The notes under the pieces were generated by a model that was not told where the DNA came from, did not search any database, and saw only the letters and a program-made list of their open reading frames with translations. The position numbers and the translations under genes were made by a program. Positions 23,964 to 36,063 of a stretch of 64,000 nt of DNA are shown here, piece after piece; the first letter of the stretch is position 1; the number at the start of each line of letters is the position of its first letter. Source of the DNA: Laburnicola sp. R22_1. Its lineage: Eukaryota; Ascomycota; Dothideomycetes; Pleosporales; Didymosphaeriaceae. The stretch is from the NCBI GenBank assembly GCA_014281115.1, contig JACONQ010000014.1:1240001-1304000 (forward strand), in the 5' to 3' direction.

Positions 23964-26900
23964 TTACGAAGCAGTGGCGGAGGCCTTTTTAGAAGAGGAA
24001 GGGTTATCATACCAGTTGACATCGCTGAGTTGCAGTTTCCGGGACCGTTGATTGCTACGGTTGGCGCCGGCCTTGTCGAGGCGCGGCTGCGCATATGGGT
24101 TGTGAGTCTTGTCCAGACCTTGAGCAGTTTCAGTACGAATCCTATTAGAGTTGGGTCGAAGAGTAGAATGAAAAGGCGATTCACCCTCTGCATCGTCGTC
24201 TCGCAAGTCGTAGTTCAGGACGAGGTTCTTGATGCGTTGTTGTTCCTCCTTTTCGGCTTGTTGCTTGTTGCGCATGGCGACAGCAAATGTGGAGTCCGAC
24301 GGAAGATCAATAGACCGAGTTTGGTTCTTGTTGCCACGCTTGCTAAGAAGTGAGAATTTCACCGTGTTCGATGGTAGAGTCTGGGCAGGGGTCTCGCTTC
24401 CGCTGTCTTCTGCCGTTGCAGCTGCCTCGCGTGCGCGACGCATCGGAAGCGGAACATCAAAGACTGCCTTGCGCTCAAACTTGCGAGATTCCACACTCTC
24501 GGACATTAACTTCGCGAGCTCACGATCGAAGTCGGCTTCAGCTTCAGGGTCGCGTTCGTCCTCCGGTCGCGTCACAACAATCTGCTCCTCTTCTTCATCA
24601 GAAGAGCCGTGTTTCACTGGTTCGTCCTCGCCAGAGTCCTAAAGTTCGGTCAGCATAATGTACTGTATCGCAAACACTTACGCTACTAACCTCGGCATCC
24701 TCCCCGGAAGACTTCTCTTCCTCTCCCTCTGGAACGGCAAGGTCCTCATCATCCGGGCCATCCTCATCATCGGAAGCAGACGCTTCGTCGTCTTCCGGCT
24801 CGACGGGTTTGCCGCTCGCAGACGAGAGCTTGCTCTGCTGGACGGTCTCCCCAAACGCATGGGCAGCTTCCTCCAGGTTCGTAATCAACTTCCATTGGGG
24901 CCTCGTAAGGTTGTAGGCATCCTGCACAATAAAATCGACATCCACCGGAAGAGTCTCCTTTGTACAAATGTAATACTGAAAGTATGTCAAGAAGAAGTCG
25001 AGCTTCTTCTTGGCGGCGCCTTTGTCGTAGTACATGCCACATGTCTCTAGTAAGTTGCAAACCAAGCGAATGCGGAAATAGTCATCCGGGAGGTCCAACG
25101 GATTAATGAGGTCAGGGCGAGCATATCCGCCTTGCCAGCCATAGTTCAGTAGCTTGTAAAGCATATCAAAGACAAGTGGAGAGTCTACCAAGCGGTAAAT
25201 GTACATCTCACCCAAGTACTTGACTTCGGCTATGCGCCGTTGATTGAACTTGAAGTCATTCAACTCGAGACCGAAGGTGATAGACTCCAATAGTTCGTCG
25301 ATGACGGAAATGGCAAAGTCCTGGTGATAACGATGGATCGTCCCCAGGATGATGGCCAGGAGATGAATGTTGCTGTATTTGATCTTTCCAGGCTTCGAGA
25401 AGATTTTGTGGAGGATCTTGACGACTTCCTCCTCTTCCCAATGCATCTTCCGGATCGTCCTGACTGTCTTATCTATGCCGCGACGGGTCAAATCCTGATA
25501 CATGATCTTACGGAGGAAGAGTTCGATCGGAGTCCTGTCCTTCTGTTCAATTGCTGCCCGCTCTGGCGGATTGACGTAGTACATGGCATTCTCGATGAGC
25601 ATGCGCTCCTGTTGACCAATGACCTGGGCACTCTTTTTGCGTTGCAGAGTTTCGAGGAATGATGCCATGCGGGGCGATGTTTCGGGATTGCGAAGTAAGT
25701 AGCGACCGCAGTTCTCTAGTAGGTTGCCGATGATTTCAATATTCATCCTCGAGAAGTCGTCCAGGCTGACTTTGAGACAGTGGAAAATCACGTGCTCTGG
25801 AACCACGCCGAATTTGGTCAACTCAGCAAGGTAGCGAACGTTTTGGGTCCGGACTTGTCCGAGGAAATCCTTAGATTTGCGACGCTGAAGGCTTCGAAAT
25901 TCGTCGTCTAGATACGATACAAGGCCTTGAGCCACGTCCGGCATGTACTTCCCCAGCGTCGCAATCAGCCTCGAGTATATAGGAAGCAGATCACTTCGCC
26001 CCTTTGGAATTTCCTGCACGGCTTTGATCAACCGATTACGAGATGCCTTGGAATTCAAAAAGCAAAAGTCGATGGCGGTTTGATCTACCGCATCCTTAGT
26101 GTTGAGCTCGGGTAGGCGCGCCAGGACGGCATCCACTTGGGCTCCGACAGACTTGTTAGCGATTGCGGTCGACTGGTCATCCGCGTCTGTGGTCTTGGCT
26201 TCTTGGGAAACTTCGATCTTCTCCTTGTCATCAGATTCTGTCTTGCTCTCAGACTTCTTGCCAACTTGCTCGTCATTGTCGACTTTCTTCTTCTTCGGCT
26301 CCTCTAGCAGAATGCCAGGCACACGGTCTTTGAGGTCGATGATGTTCTCGTAAAAGCGGCGCTCGTCTTCGTCCTCCCAGATTCCAGGACCCTCTCCCTG
26401 ACCGCGCAGGTACTCTCCGGTCTTCACCAGACCGATGGACCCATCACCAACATTTGCGGATGTGTCCTTCCCTTTCAGATCGGGCATCTCCAGACCCAGG
26501 GCATCAGCTATGATTTGGGCATTCGTAGATAGCTTCTCCTGGGACTTGATCTGTTTCTCATAATTCGCTTGACGGTCCTCAAAGACTTCGCCCGACTTGA
26601 CATAGGCCTCCGCGTTTCTGCGTCCCTGGCTGGCTAGTTGCTTTTGGTCACGCAGCAGATGCGCCTTCACATGCTCAAAATATCGCGTCAAAATGTTCTT
26701 GAATCGTTGCTGGACTTCGGGCCCAATGAGCGGAGGGTCTTTGGTCTCAGCATCGTCGTCTTCCGTCGCCGACGCCTCGTCTTTCTTATCGGTTGTTGTG
26801 CTGCCGTCTTCGTTGACCGTCCGACGGCCTTCTGCACCAGGCGGCTTTGCTCCGAGCACATCCCACGAGAAGGCCTTGACGAAGATAACCAGTAGAGGGA

Positions 26901-27660
26901 GGTTGACATGTTCGCGATCGTGTCCGAGCATATCCTTCAGGACTTCTAGCGGAAAAGGCTCTGCATCCCCAGTTCCATTAGCGGTTGTGCGGGCTTTGCT
27001 AGGTTCCACCATTTTGGCATTGTCCTTGGTCTTCGCCGCTTCTTCTGGGCGAGAGACATCTTCCAAGCTTCGCAGCACACCGACGAGCCACAACTCGGTA
27101 GCGACCCGTAGCAGCACCCGCTGGCGAGCGAGACGTTCCTTTTCTTCTCTCTCGCGAACGTCCTGCGACCACGTCTTCAACTGTGATTTGTCTGGGGTGC
27201 TGAGCCCTCGTCCGATGTACCATCCCAGATATGCGGTAAACTCGGCTGGTCCGAAGCGTTGGTGGAGCGCACTGACGACTTCGACGCCAGTCGCAATTTC
27301 GGCGGGGGTCTTGAGCTTGCAGAGGCCTTCGTAGCAGGCGGAGATGATCTCGGACAGGTACTTGTGGAGGGACAGCGTCTGCACGTCTTGGAGAAACTGA
27401 GACTGTGCCGAGGCTTGCATGCCAGTTCGCAGGCGCTTGATGTGGGCGGTGTTCTTCTTCATGGACGAGTCGAGCGACGCGTGCACGGGAAATACGCCTG
27501 CGCCGTGTAAGCAAGTCAAGATCAGAAGACGCAGAGCGGCGCGTCAAACCCTGTTCGGCATTCCAGGCCCTCGTGTTGAGCTCGCGGAGCTCTCCTACAT
27601 AGTGTCAGCTTGCTGTCGGTGCGAGCGAGGCTGCCACGTACGCTTTCTATGCCGCTCCAT
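23964..27660 (-). CDS. NMD2: Nonsense-mediated decay factor Upf2/Nmd2
   Basis: Four exons read in phase: 27642-27660, 27550-27594, 24682-27497 and 23964-24638, total 1184 residues. The two tiny first exons are supported by the conserved start RKRELRELNTRAWNAEQ joining to GVFPVHASLDSSMKKN. Upf2 bridges Upf1 and Upf3 and triggers decay of mRNAs with premature stops in the cytoplasm. Three MIF4G-type helical repeats can be traced: about residues 40-280, 480-690 (from DQTAIDFCFLNSKASRNRL) and 700-900 (from TPIELFLRKIMYQDL). An acidic stretch (about 925-975) precedes the C-terminal Upf1-binding region (FSLLSKRGNKNQTR, EEQQRIKNLVLNYDL). Intron 2 begins GTTTGA, a weak donor. The start lies 2.66 kb from the divergently transcribed chitin synthase gene. 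Confidence 0.95.
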
Positions 27661-30324
27661 GGTGGAAGTGGCGGTCCCGCAGTGGAGGGGCGGGAGTCGA
27701 TGGCACGGCGGGTCGGCTAAGATATGCGCACATATGGTTTTCTTGCTATGTCGGGCGCGGCGTGTGCGTGCATTTGACGGCGGTAGCTGCGCAAGGGCGG
27801 CGAAGCGCAATCGACTTTCAGCGGTGCGAGGCGGGCGGATTCACCACAAGTTGTGGGTGAAGGCTGCTGGGCTTGCGAGGTTGCCCGCCCGTACCTGCAG
27901 ATACATGTCTTATCGAGTGGCCCGTGCCCTGCGGTCCCGGACATCCTTCGCAAACAATTCACCAGGTGTGCTTCTTCACATGCGCGCTGGGACTATGGTC
28001 GATTTTCTTTTCTTGTGAATCGCCCGTCTCGGGCTTCGGGGGCCGATGAATGAGTTCTGAGGACCAGCGATGCCGCATGCCTCCATACTGCGGGCGGGCG
28101 AATCTCACGGGACCTGCCGTCCAAGCTTCGTCGCACCTGCCATCGAACCTTGGAAGCTTCGTCGCACCTGGCGCGCATCCCACCAGTTCATGCCGCCGCC
28201 GCGCCTGCTGTATCTGCGTGCCCCAGGCAGCAGCTTCTGATCTGCACTCTCACCGGGGAGCCCTGTTTCTTCTGCAGCGTCCGGAGCCGCGACGAGAGCG
28301 ACAGAAGAAGCGGTAAACAGCGAGGAGGGGCGAACAGCAAATTCACCCTCAAGCTCTGGATCCGCTGGCTGAAAAATAGCTGGAGTGCTGGAGTGCTGGA
28401 CCTCCATAGAAGGCTCGCACAGTCAGTATCAGCGCCTTGGTTAGAATCTCCACACGACGAAGATGTTCACTACACAGGCGTCCATCCGTTCAAGCAACAT
28501 GGTCCCACAGCATGGCAGACCTTGCCCCTTTCTTGAAATAGCACCCACTACCGAGTCCCTGGTTCTCAGAATGCATTGGTAGACTACTGTGGTAGTACAT
28601 GTCAGTTCAATTACCGCATGGTAGCCTTCCAGCCGCGGGGCTGGAAAAAAGTGGAAAACAAGCAGCGCGCGGCGCCCACCCGGCTGTCTGCCACGGATTT
28701 CAGCTCGTGAAAGCCTTCGTGGCTAGCTCGTTCGCTCAGGGGTAACTTCAGAAACTCCAGACTAAGAAGGCTAGAGCGGGCGTCTCCGCTAGTCGTGGCG
28801 GATGGTGGCGTACACAGTAGTCACGTAGACTGTTGATAAAGGGGAAATGCAAGAACCGGCGAGCGTGCAACGCTGGCATACAGCAAAACTCGCAGCTGCG
28901 CGTAACTTGCGAAGGTACACTTGCGAGGACAGCTGCACGACATGGACGATCAGCATGGCCACGTCGTAGCGAGAGATGATCCGATCTAGGTGCTAAAGGT
29001 TTACGATCGTATTCCGGGCGCGTGGCAAGACGGCATGTCCCGTGTCGCCTCGCCCAGCTCCGGTTTTTACGCGACTGCAGCTATCCCACGGGACCTATGT
29101 AGCTCGTGGTACTACTGCAGGACTTCTTCTAGAAGAGAAGTTACTGCGACGGAACATTGTATCGTGCTGCACGAGACCAGCTTGCCGCGGTGGAACCGAT
29201 GCCGTGCACATGGGGCCGCGGCAGGCAACTCAGCGCTCCCCTGAAGCGGATGATAGTGATAAATAATATAGGTACGGGCTATACGAAAGGCAATCAGAAA
29301 AGGTTTCCCTCAGCGAGTCAAGCCGAGCGTCTGCACGGTTGTCACTGTCCGGCACGCGTGGGGCCGTCACAAAAGCACGGTGCTTGGCAATACTTGTCTC
29401 ATGCGCAGCTCTCCAATCGTGACTACGCTTGTCTTCACGCCAGCGCAGAATTCCTCGCCCGCCATGATCCGTGGTATTGGTATGATGCCATCCATCTGCA
29501 TCCATGGAACGCCGTGGTCTCCTCGCAGCGTCGTCCACATGCCGTTCGTGCCCCTGGGCGCGGCGCAAGCAAGAGGACGAGGCGCTTCGAAACGGCAGCC
29601 TCTAAAAAAACGCTTCAAACGGCACACAGCAGCCTCTAGCCCGATTCCCTGCTCGTGGCGCTCATCCGGCATGGCGCCGCCGCCGGGCCCTGCGGCGATC
29701 GCGCGGCACCAGCACTCTTCGGGCCACGCCTGGCTGCGAGGCCCCAGCGTTCCGCTCTGTGTGTGCCTACAAACCTCCCCGGCCCCTCTCCAGTATCGTT
29801 TCTCTGCTCCACGTGTTTCGATTCTTCAAAGGAGAGTCTAAGAGGCCGTTGCCGTTCCATCCTCTTTTCTCTCCTCCACCACACTCGTTTCCTTCCCGAT
29901 TCGGAACTGCGCACTGCACACGCCGCCTGCCACACCCTGCAGCCAGCGACTTCAGCTGTTTCCCTGCCCAACCCGCAGCTCGCCTCTCTTCTCGCAGTGC
30001 AGTGTGCGCCCTCGATTATCTAGCGCGGCCCGACCTTGCTGCTGGCAAGCCTGCTTGTAACACTTGACCGGCGCTCCACCGACATTTCAATTCTGACCGA
30101 ACATCGAACATCGCCAGCTTATATACGCTTCCCCGCGCGCAGTCTTACTCGGGGCCAGTAGCGTTGTGTGCAGCTTCATTGCGCCAAGCCTGCGATATTG
30201 CCTGCAGCTGTCTGTCTTGTTATAGTGCACCCCGCCCCGACGCTCGCTCGTCCGCCCGTGCCCCGCTCTGGACAGTCAGGACAGCATCGTTACACGGGGA
30301 CTTGCAACAGCTTCGCAATTCGAC
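27661..30324. other. Long divergent intergenic region (Upf2 / chitin synthase)
   Basis: No gene is supportable here despite many overlapping GC-rich open frames on both strands. The last 500 bp or so before the chitin synthase are pyrimidine-rich, and I find no ATG between about 29990 and the start at 30325, consistent with a long uORF-free leader. A TATA-like TTATATA lies at about 30119. A short direct repeat, AAGCTTCGTCGCACCTG, occurs at about 28123 and 28153. These two genes probably have independent promoters given the distance. Confidence 0.5.
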
Positions 30325-33044
30325 ATGTGGGAGTACGTGAGCGTCTATGCCCGCGCAGTCGATGAGAATGGCATACCCGACATCTCAGACCCGTGGCCGA
30401 CCAAGGATGTAAGTGGGAGTAGCGGACAGTGGCTCGAAGTGCAAACCTGACCTCTCCAGATCGTCTATGTGGCCATTATGGGCACCCTCATGTTGGCTGC
30501 TCTCTTGGAGTGGTTCCTATGGGTTGCCGCTTTCCTGTACTGTCTAGTGAAATGTTTCCAAAAAGCCGAGAACATCAGCATTCGAGTCCTCTCAGTAGTC
30601 ATGATGATCATCTTCACGGCGCTTCGGTACGTCCTTCATTTTGCATTTAAAGTGAGGCAGCTCTAATGCGCCGCAGAGCCGTTTTCCTACCGATTATGAT
30701 AGTCACTTTACCTCTGCCCAGTCAAGTGACCAAGTACTTCCCCATCGAGATGGTTAGCGCCCTTCAGTGGTTTGCCTTTTGGTCGTTCGCTGGTCTTCTC
30801 ACGATTCCCTGGCTTTTCTGCGTCTACCAGCTGGTTACTCATTCCGTTGGCCGGTCGAAGAGGATCAAGTCCATTTTGGACGAGGCATCAGCACCCAAGG
30901 TCGTCATCGTCATGCCGTGCTACAAGGAAATTCCCGACATCCTCCTGCGAACAGTAGACTCGCTGGTCGACTGCGACTATCCTCCCTCTTGCTTGCACAT
31001 CTTCCTCTCCTTCGATGGAGACCAGGAGGACGAGCTCTACCTCAACACCATCGAGAAGCTCGGCGTCCCATTGACTCTTGATTCGTACCCCAAGTCCATC
31101 GACGTGGCCTACCGTAGTTGCCGTATCACGATATCTCGTTTCCCCCACGGTGGAAAGCGCCATTGCCAGAAGAGGACCTTCAAGCTCATCGACAAAATCT
31201 ACACCGAATACCTCAAGCGCAACGACAACTTGTTCATGCTGTTCATCGATTCCGACTGCATTCTGGACAAGGCCTGCATCCAGAACTTCATGTACGAGAT
31301 GGAGCTGAAACCTGGGAGCAAGAAGAACATGTTGGCCATGACGGGCGTCATTACCTCGACCACGGAAAAGAACTCGCTCATCACCCTTCTCCAAGACATG
31401 GAATACATCCATGGGCAGCTTTTCGAGCGATCCGTTGAATCCGGTTGCGGTGCCGTCACCTGTTTGCCCGGCGCCCTCACCATGCTCCGTTTCTCCGCTT
31501 TCCGAAAGATGTCCAAGTATTACTTCGCTGACAAGGCCGAGCAATGTGACGACCTCTTCGACTACGGCAAGTGCCATCTTGGCGAGGATCGCTGGCTTAC
31601 TCACTTGTTCATGATTGGCGCCCAGGAACGATACCAGATCCAGATGAACACAGGAGCGTTCTGCAAGACCGAGGCCGTGCAAACGTATCAATCTCTTCTG
31701 AAACAGCGTCGCCGGTGGTTCCTCGGGTTCATCACCAACGAAGTATGCATGTTGACCGATATCCGTCTCTGGAGGCGCTACCCCATCCTTTGCATCGTCC
31801 GTTTCATGCAAAACACGATTCGAACGACCGCGCTACTCTTTTTCATTCTCGTCATTTCCCTCGTCACGACATCTCAGAAGGTCAAGAATCTCCCTGTTGG
31901 CTTCATCGCCATCTCCCTTGGGCTCAACTGGCTTCTTATGCTGTATTTCGGCGCCAAACTCGGTCGCTACAAGATCATGCTCTACCCCCTCATGTTCGTC
32001 ATCAACCCATTCTTCAACTGGGTATACATGGTGTACGGCATCTTTACGGCTGGTCAACGTACTTGGGGAGGCCCTCGTGCGGATGCCGGAGCTGCCAACG
32101 CGACCACGACTCCTGCGCAGGCTATCGAGCAAGCTGAGGCTGCCGGTGACGATCTCAACGTCGTACCCGAGACTTTCAAGGGTGCGGCTGAGGCTCAGAA
32201 GGTCCGCCCAGCTCCCGTTCCGCTCCAGCCATCGGACCATCTCGAGGGTCGCTTTGCCCCAGCGGAGCGACTTCCAAACGGATGGTACGAGCAAGGCTCA
32301 AACGATTCCGGTCTTACTCTGCCGAACATGCTTCCCAGGAACCCCAATGTTCCCAACGTCCCGTTGCATCCCCGTTCTTCCATGGACTCTGTCGCTTCCG
32401 GTACGACTTCCGCTGCTAACTCCATCTATCTTCCACGCCGGGTCGAGAGTTTCATGGATCCCGAGGACGCGCGCCTTTACCACAAGACCCAAGCGAACCA
32501 GAAGCCTGCAGGAGGTGCCTACTTTGAGGCAGAGAACCACTTCAACTCCCCGTACGGGGCCGGTGCCGGCTCAGGCAAGAAGACCTTTCAAGAATCCGTG
32601 GAGTCGCTTGATGAGTCTCTCTACATGTCTCAAGGAAAGCCCCCGCAGAAGCCGTCTTCCTCTAGGGACGCCGGCGAGCAGAATACTTACAGCCCGTACT
32701 CGCCTACTACCAACTCGCCTCTCGCTACGCAGTTTAGTCAAGGCGGACTAGAGCCTCCTCAAGCGGCATACAACTACCAGCGCGACAACTCTCGTCAGGG
32801 TCGCAGCCCGCTTGCCCGCTCTAGCTTTGTCCGCACTGCTGGCGACGACAACTCCCTGGGTATCGAACTGCAACAACCACAGCAGCAGCAGCAGCAGCAG
32901 CAGCGCAGCCTGATGCGCGATATATCCCCCGCACCTCTTACCTTGCCGCCCACTGAACGCACATCTACCAGCCCCCCACGAAGCGACTCCAAGGATTCAA
33001 AAAAGCGACGGAGACTCTCGAAAAAGCCTCCGGGCAGCAAATAA
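30325..33044 (+). CDS. Chitin synthase, fungal family 2 type without myosin domain (class VI-like)
   Basis: Three exons (30325-30408, 30460-30626, 30677-33044) give 872 residues in phase. It transfers N-acetylglucosamine from UDP-GlcNAc to growing chitin at the plasma membrane. N-terminal membrane helices (MGTLMLAALLEWFLWVAAF and following) precede the glycosyltransferase core, with VVIVMPCYKE, LSFDGDQEDE, FIDSDCILD, CHLGEDRWLTH and the hallmark QRRRW. Further helices follow (TALLFFILVISLV, GFIAISLGLNWLLMLYF). A long, probably disordered C-tail is rich in Pro/Ser with a run of eight glutamines (about 32884-32905) and a basic end. There is no myosin motor and no cytochrome b5 domain; by architecture I favour class VI, but a phylogeny is required to separate this from related classes. 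Confidence 0.94.
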
Positions 33045-33681
33045 TCGGTGGTAAACCACCGCACTGACTGAACAATTCTCTCCTCAAGCGACTAGATGCG
33101 CTGCTCCTTGGCACTTAATTTTCGTTAATCACATTGCAAAGTAAAAGTCGGGTACCTTGCTCATCAGAGGCGTTCAAAGCGTTAGTTTTTCTTCTCCATA
33201 CGGGGCATGGGAAGCGCGGGGCGGCTGTTTGATATACGCGGTTTTGCATAGGGCATAGGGTATGGGCGTTTTGTAACTTGCTGTTGCTGGCACACTCTTG
33301 GCTTTTTTTTCTTTTTGTATATATGCATCGGAAGGATGGGACGTGCCAATGACGACCGCATCACCTTCATCATCATCGTCATCATTTGCTATTTCTTTTA
33401 CGAAGCGCCCGGGCGGGAGGGGAAAGGCTCTGCGTCGCGCGGTGGAAGGGGCGGGGCGGTATGAGTATATACTACTGCGTGTGGCGAGGTTGTGTATAAA
33501 GTTAGTGTAATGTTTTTTTACTGGAATTGATGAAGTGAATTGTTGACGAATTTTGCGTGTCTGTGTGGGTTGATGTTTTAGGCTTGTGGTATGTGTAGTG
33601 GATGGGGCTAGATAGATAGTGTTGGGATGCTAAGGTGGGCGTCGGACGGGCGGGCGCCTTGGGGCGGCTCACTGCAGTGTG
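33045..33681. other. 3' flank of the chitin synthase gene
   Basis: No gene recognised. The stretch presumably contains the chitin synthase 3' UTR and ends at the TA target site of the Tc1 element. Confidence 0.45.
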
Positions 33682-33683
33682 TA

Positions 33684-33730
33684 CTATGGCATCAGGCATA
33701 AGTAGTGTACATGGTCCGCGCACTGCAGGG
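33684..33730 (+). repeat. Left 47-bp terminal inverted repeat of the Tc1 element
   Basis: Starts CTATGGCATCAGGC and ends GCACTGCAGGG; its reverse complement is identical to 34981-35027. Confidence 0.95.
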
Positions 33731-33869
33731 GCACTGCCAAGATGATCACGCGATGACTCATAGCCTTTCTACTGACAAAAATACATCTAATTACCTATAG
33801 TTTTGTACCAAAACACGTGTACCTTTGTCGTCGCTGCCACCCTCGCGTCATCCTCTCCCCATCCACACA

Positions 33870-34919
33870 ATGTCAACACCATCAACTCCACCTCGCCATC
33901 GATACCTCTCGCGCGACGAGCGTCTACAGGTGCAGACCCTGCACCTAGCAGGTCATACACAGACTTTTATTGCCAACTTGTTGGGTTTCTCACGCAGACA
34001 AGTTGCCTACGCAATCGCTAGTAACCGCGTCACGCCGAAGAAACGCTCCGGTCGCCCTCGCAAGCTTACTGATGCCCAAGTTGATGAGCTTGAGGCCTAT
34101 ATCAAATCCTCGCGTACAGCCAGGCAGATGAGCTATCAGGCTCTTGCAGAGGGACCTTTTGCGGAGTGGGAAGTCACACAATACGCTATACGGACTGCTC
34201 TACGCAGCAGAGGGTACACACGTCGAGTCGCCCGTGCAAAGCCTCCTCTTACTGAGAGAAATCGGCAGATTAGAGTCGCGTGGGCGGAGGAGCACCTCTG
34301 CTGGAGCTCTGAGCAATGGTGGAGCATCCTCTGGAGTGACGAAACCTGGGTCACTGGCGGCAGGCACAACAAAGTCTGGGTTACTAGGAGACCTGGAGAG
34401 GAGCTTGATGATACCTGTATAGTTGAAAAGGTACGTAGGAAGGCTGGGTGGATGTTCTGGGGCTGCTTCTCAGGCTCTACAAAGGGTCCTTGCCTGTTCT
34501 GGGAGAAGGAGTGGAAGAGTATTAATAAGGAGAGCTACTGTGAGCGCATTGTGCCCATCGTTGATGGCTGGTTACGTATGAATCCTACTTTAAAATTCAT
34601 GCAGGATGGGGCGCCAGGGCACTCTGCTGCGTATACTCGCAATGAGCTTCTTGAGAGAGGCATCTCTCCCATCTACTGGTCACCCTACTCGCCAGACCTC
34701 AACCCAATTGAGGCTGTTTGGAACAAGATGAAGGACTATATACAGCTGAATTACCCTGATCAAGAAGGTGGGAGACAGCCTACGTATGACGCTCTACGAC
34801 AGATTGTACGGGAAGCGTGGGACTCAATTACAGTACAGGATCTGAGGGGGCTCATCGACAGTATGCCGGCCAGGTGCCAGGCAGTCCTAGACGCCCAAGG
34901 CGGTCATACAATGTACTAG
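33870..34919 (+). CDS. Tc1-family transposase, DD34E
   Basis: The first ATG (33870) gives 349 residues with no stop or intron. An N-terminal helix-turn-helix (SRDERLQVQTLHLAGHT, FSRRQVAYAI) is followed by a GRPRKL AT-hook-like motif and a second helix-turn-helix region. The DDE catalytic core has Asp in LWSDETW, Asp in MQDGAPGH and Glu in NPIEAVW. Thirty-four residues separate the second Asp from the Glu, the DD34E signature of Tc1. The enzyme cuts at the inverted repeats and inserts at TA. All hallmark residues are present, so it is predicted to be active; this is an inference from sequence only. Confidence 0.95.
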   Translation: MSTPSTPPRHRYLSRDERLQVQTLHLAGHTQTFIANLLGFSRRQVAYAIASNRVTPKKRSGRPRKLTDAQVDELEAYIKSSRTARQMSYQALAEGPFAEWEVTQYAIRTALRSRGYTRRVARAKPPLTERNRQIRVAWAEEHLCWSSEQWWSILWSDETWVTGGRHNKVWVTRRPGEELDDTCIVEKVRRKAGWMFWGCFSGSTKGPCLFWEKEWKSINKESYCERIVPIVDGWLRMNPTLKFMQDGAPGHSAAYTRNELLERGISPIYWSPYSPDLNPIEAVWNKMKDYIQLNYPDQEGGRQPTYDALRQIVREAWDSITVQDLRGLIDSMPARCQAVLDAQGGHTMY

Positions 34920-34980
34920 AAACTCTATACAAAACAAGACAATACCGGGCTTACGTTATCTGACTCCTGCCAAGTTACAT

Positions 34981-35027
34981 CCCTGCAGTGCGCGGACCAT
35001 GTACACTACTTATGCCTGATGCCATAG
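34981..35027 (-). repeat. Right 47-bp terminal inverted repeat of the Tc1 element
   Basis: Exact reverse complement of 33684-33730, followed by the TA duplication. Confidence 0.95.
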
Positions 35028-35327
35028 TAGAAGGTATGTAGTGCGCGCATGTGGTGGCCATAGATATAGATTCAAGCTATGCATGCATACCTATCCACGA
35101 GCAGGTACATGCATCGACGCGCTTGGTACCTCGCTGCAGCTTCCATGAGTTCGAATGTTAATTTGAAGTACCAGGGACTGGAGACTGGGCGTCTTTCTAC
35201 CCTTGGGAAGTATGTTTGCTACAGCGTATCCGTCGTCACCGCTCGTGTACCGCGCGTTCAAATGTCGAACCGAGGTTGTTGAGCTTATAGGGTCTTCTGG
35301 TTGGGCGGCGATAGGACGGTACGGTGA

Positions 35328-35910
35328 GCGATTCTGTTGGGACTTTCCTAGTTGGGTAATTTTTAGGGCGGGTGTGGATTGCGGGTGAGAGTGCGGGCTG
35401 CGTAGCTGCGAATGTGGAACGTTACAAGCGTGGACCTGAACCTTCCTGATTAGGGAATTTGTGCGAGATGTGGGTTGCTGGTGAATAATTCCACCGAGCG
35501 AGTTTCCGTCACGTGCAGAATCTAGCGCCAAAACATCCGCTTACATGATTAGGTAACGGAATGTGGTATAGGCTGAACCTTCCCAATAGGGTAATTTTGG
35601 GAAGTGTTGATTGTAGGTGGGAGCGTAGTAGCACAGCAGTGAGTTTGTGTGGCCTGTCGGGGAATTTTCGGGAAGTGTGAGTTGCGGGTGAAAAAAGCTG
35701 TTGCAGAATTTAGGTGGGTCGTGCATTATAGCCGTGCGGCGGCTGTGCCGAGCGTGCATGTGGCCTGTGGCTGCATGTGCTGTTCTTTCCTAATGGGGTA
35801 ATTTTAGGTCTAGTGAAAGTCTGAGTGTGGGTTGTGTAATTTGCTAAAAGGTATTGATTGCAGGTGAAAAAAGCTGCAGAATCTAGGTGGGCCGTGCATT
35901 GCACGATGCA
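35328..35910. repeat. Degenerate tandem repeats next to the hAT element
   Basis: Four diverged units share GGTAATTTT followed by a GTG...TTGCGGGTGA-like stretch (about 35358, 35595, 35659 and 35797). The last two also share GGTGAAAAAAGCTG, then GCAGAAT, TAGGTGGG and CGTGCATT (about 35690-35728 and 35862-35900). Spacing varies from about 65 to 240 bp. No gene is seen in 35030-35910. Confidence 0.5.
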
Positions 35911-35918
35911 GGACCCAG
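35911..35918. repeat. Left 8-bp target duplication (GGACCCAG) of the composite hAT element
   Basis: Identical to 49683-49690. Eight bases is the standard hAT target duplication length. Confidence 0.88.
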
Positions 35919-35934
35919 CAGTGCTGGCAACAAT
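35919..35934 (+). repeat. Left terminal inverted repeat of the composite hAT
   Basis: CAGTGCTGGCAACAAT; one mismatch to the inverted right end. Confidence 0.85.
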
Positions 35935-35975
35935 AAAATGCGAACCAATCAGCAACCAATCGATACCGTGGGTCA

Positions 35976-36009
35976 CCACCTCGTGCACGGCCCCACCTCG
36001 TGCACGGCC
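35976..36009 (+). repeat. Two tandem 17-bp units in the pogo inverted repeat
   Basis: CCACCTCGTGCACGGCC occurs twice in a row. The right end has the same arrangement in inverted orientation, with a C/G difference in the centre of each unit. Confidence 0.88.
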
Positions 36010-36063
36010 AACACCAAATCTCCCGCACTTTCAGAATCGCTTTACACCACCAATATACACCCA

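Larger units (their letters stand above)
33684..35027 (+). mobile_element. Apparently intact Tc1-type DNA transposon
   Basis: The 1344-bp element is flanked by TA target duplications (33682-33683 and 35028-35029) and carries 47-bp terminal inverted repeats that match base for base. It contains one uninterrupted transposase gene with all catalytic residues. Perfect repeats plus an undamaged frame indicate very recent insertion, unlike almost every other transposon in the window. Confidence 0.95.

Noticed and set aside
27498..27519. Start of Upf2 at an in-frame ATG giving MTCLHGAG
   Set aside because: Two upstream mini-exons join in phase and restore the conserved RKRELRELNTRAWN start, and these 22 bases lie in the intron before the CAG acceptor.
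27419..28018. 199-codon plus-strand frame over the Upf2 start
   Set aside because: It overlaps the conserved first exons of Upf2 on the opposite strand and has no recognisable domain.
28990..29841. Several GC-rich open frames on both strands upstream of the chitin synthase
   Set aside because: They overlap in all frames, contain no motifs and lack consistent splice signals.
30888..31811. 307-codon open frame antisense to the chitin synthase
   Set aside because: It mirrors the codon bias of the real gene on the other strand and has no motifs of its own.
35328..35910. CRISPR-like array
   Set aside because: Repeats are diverged and irregularly spaced, and the organism is a fungus.
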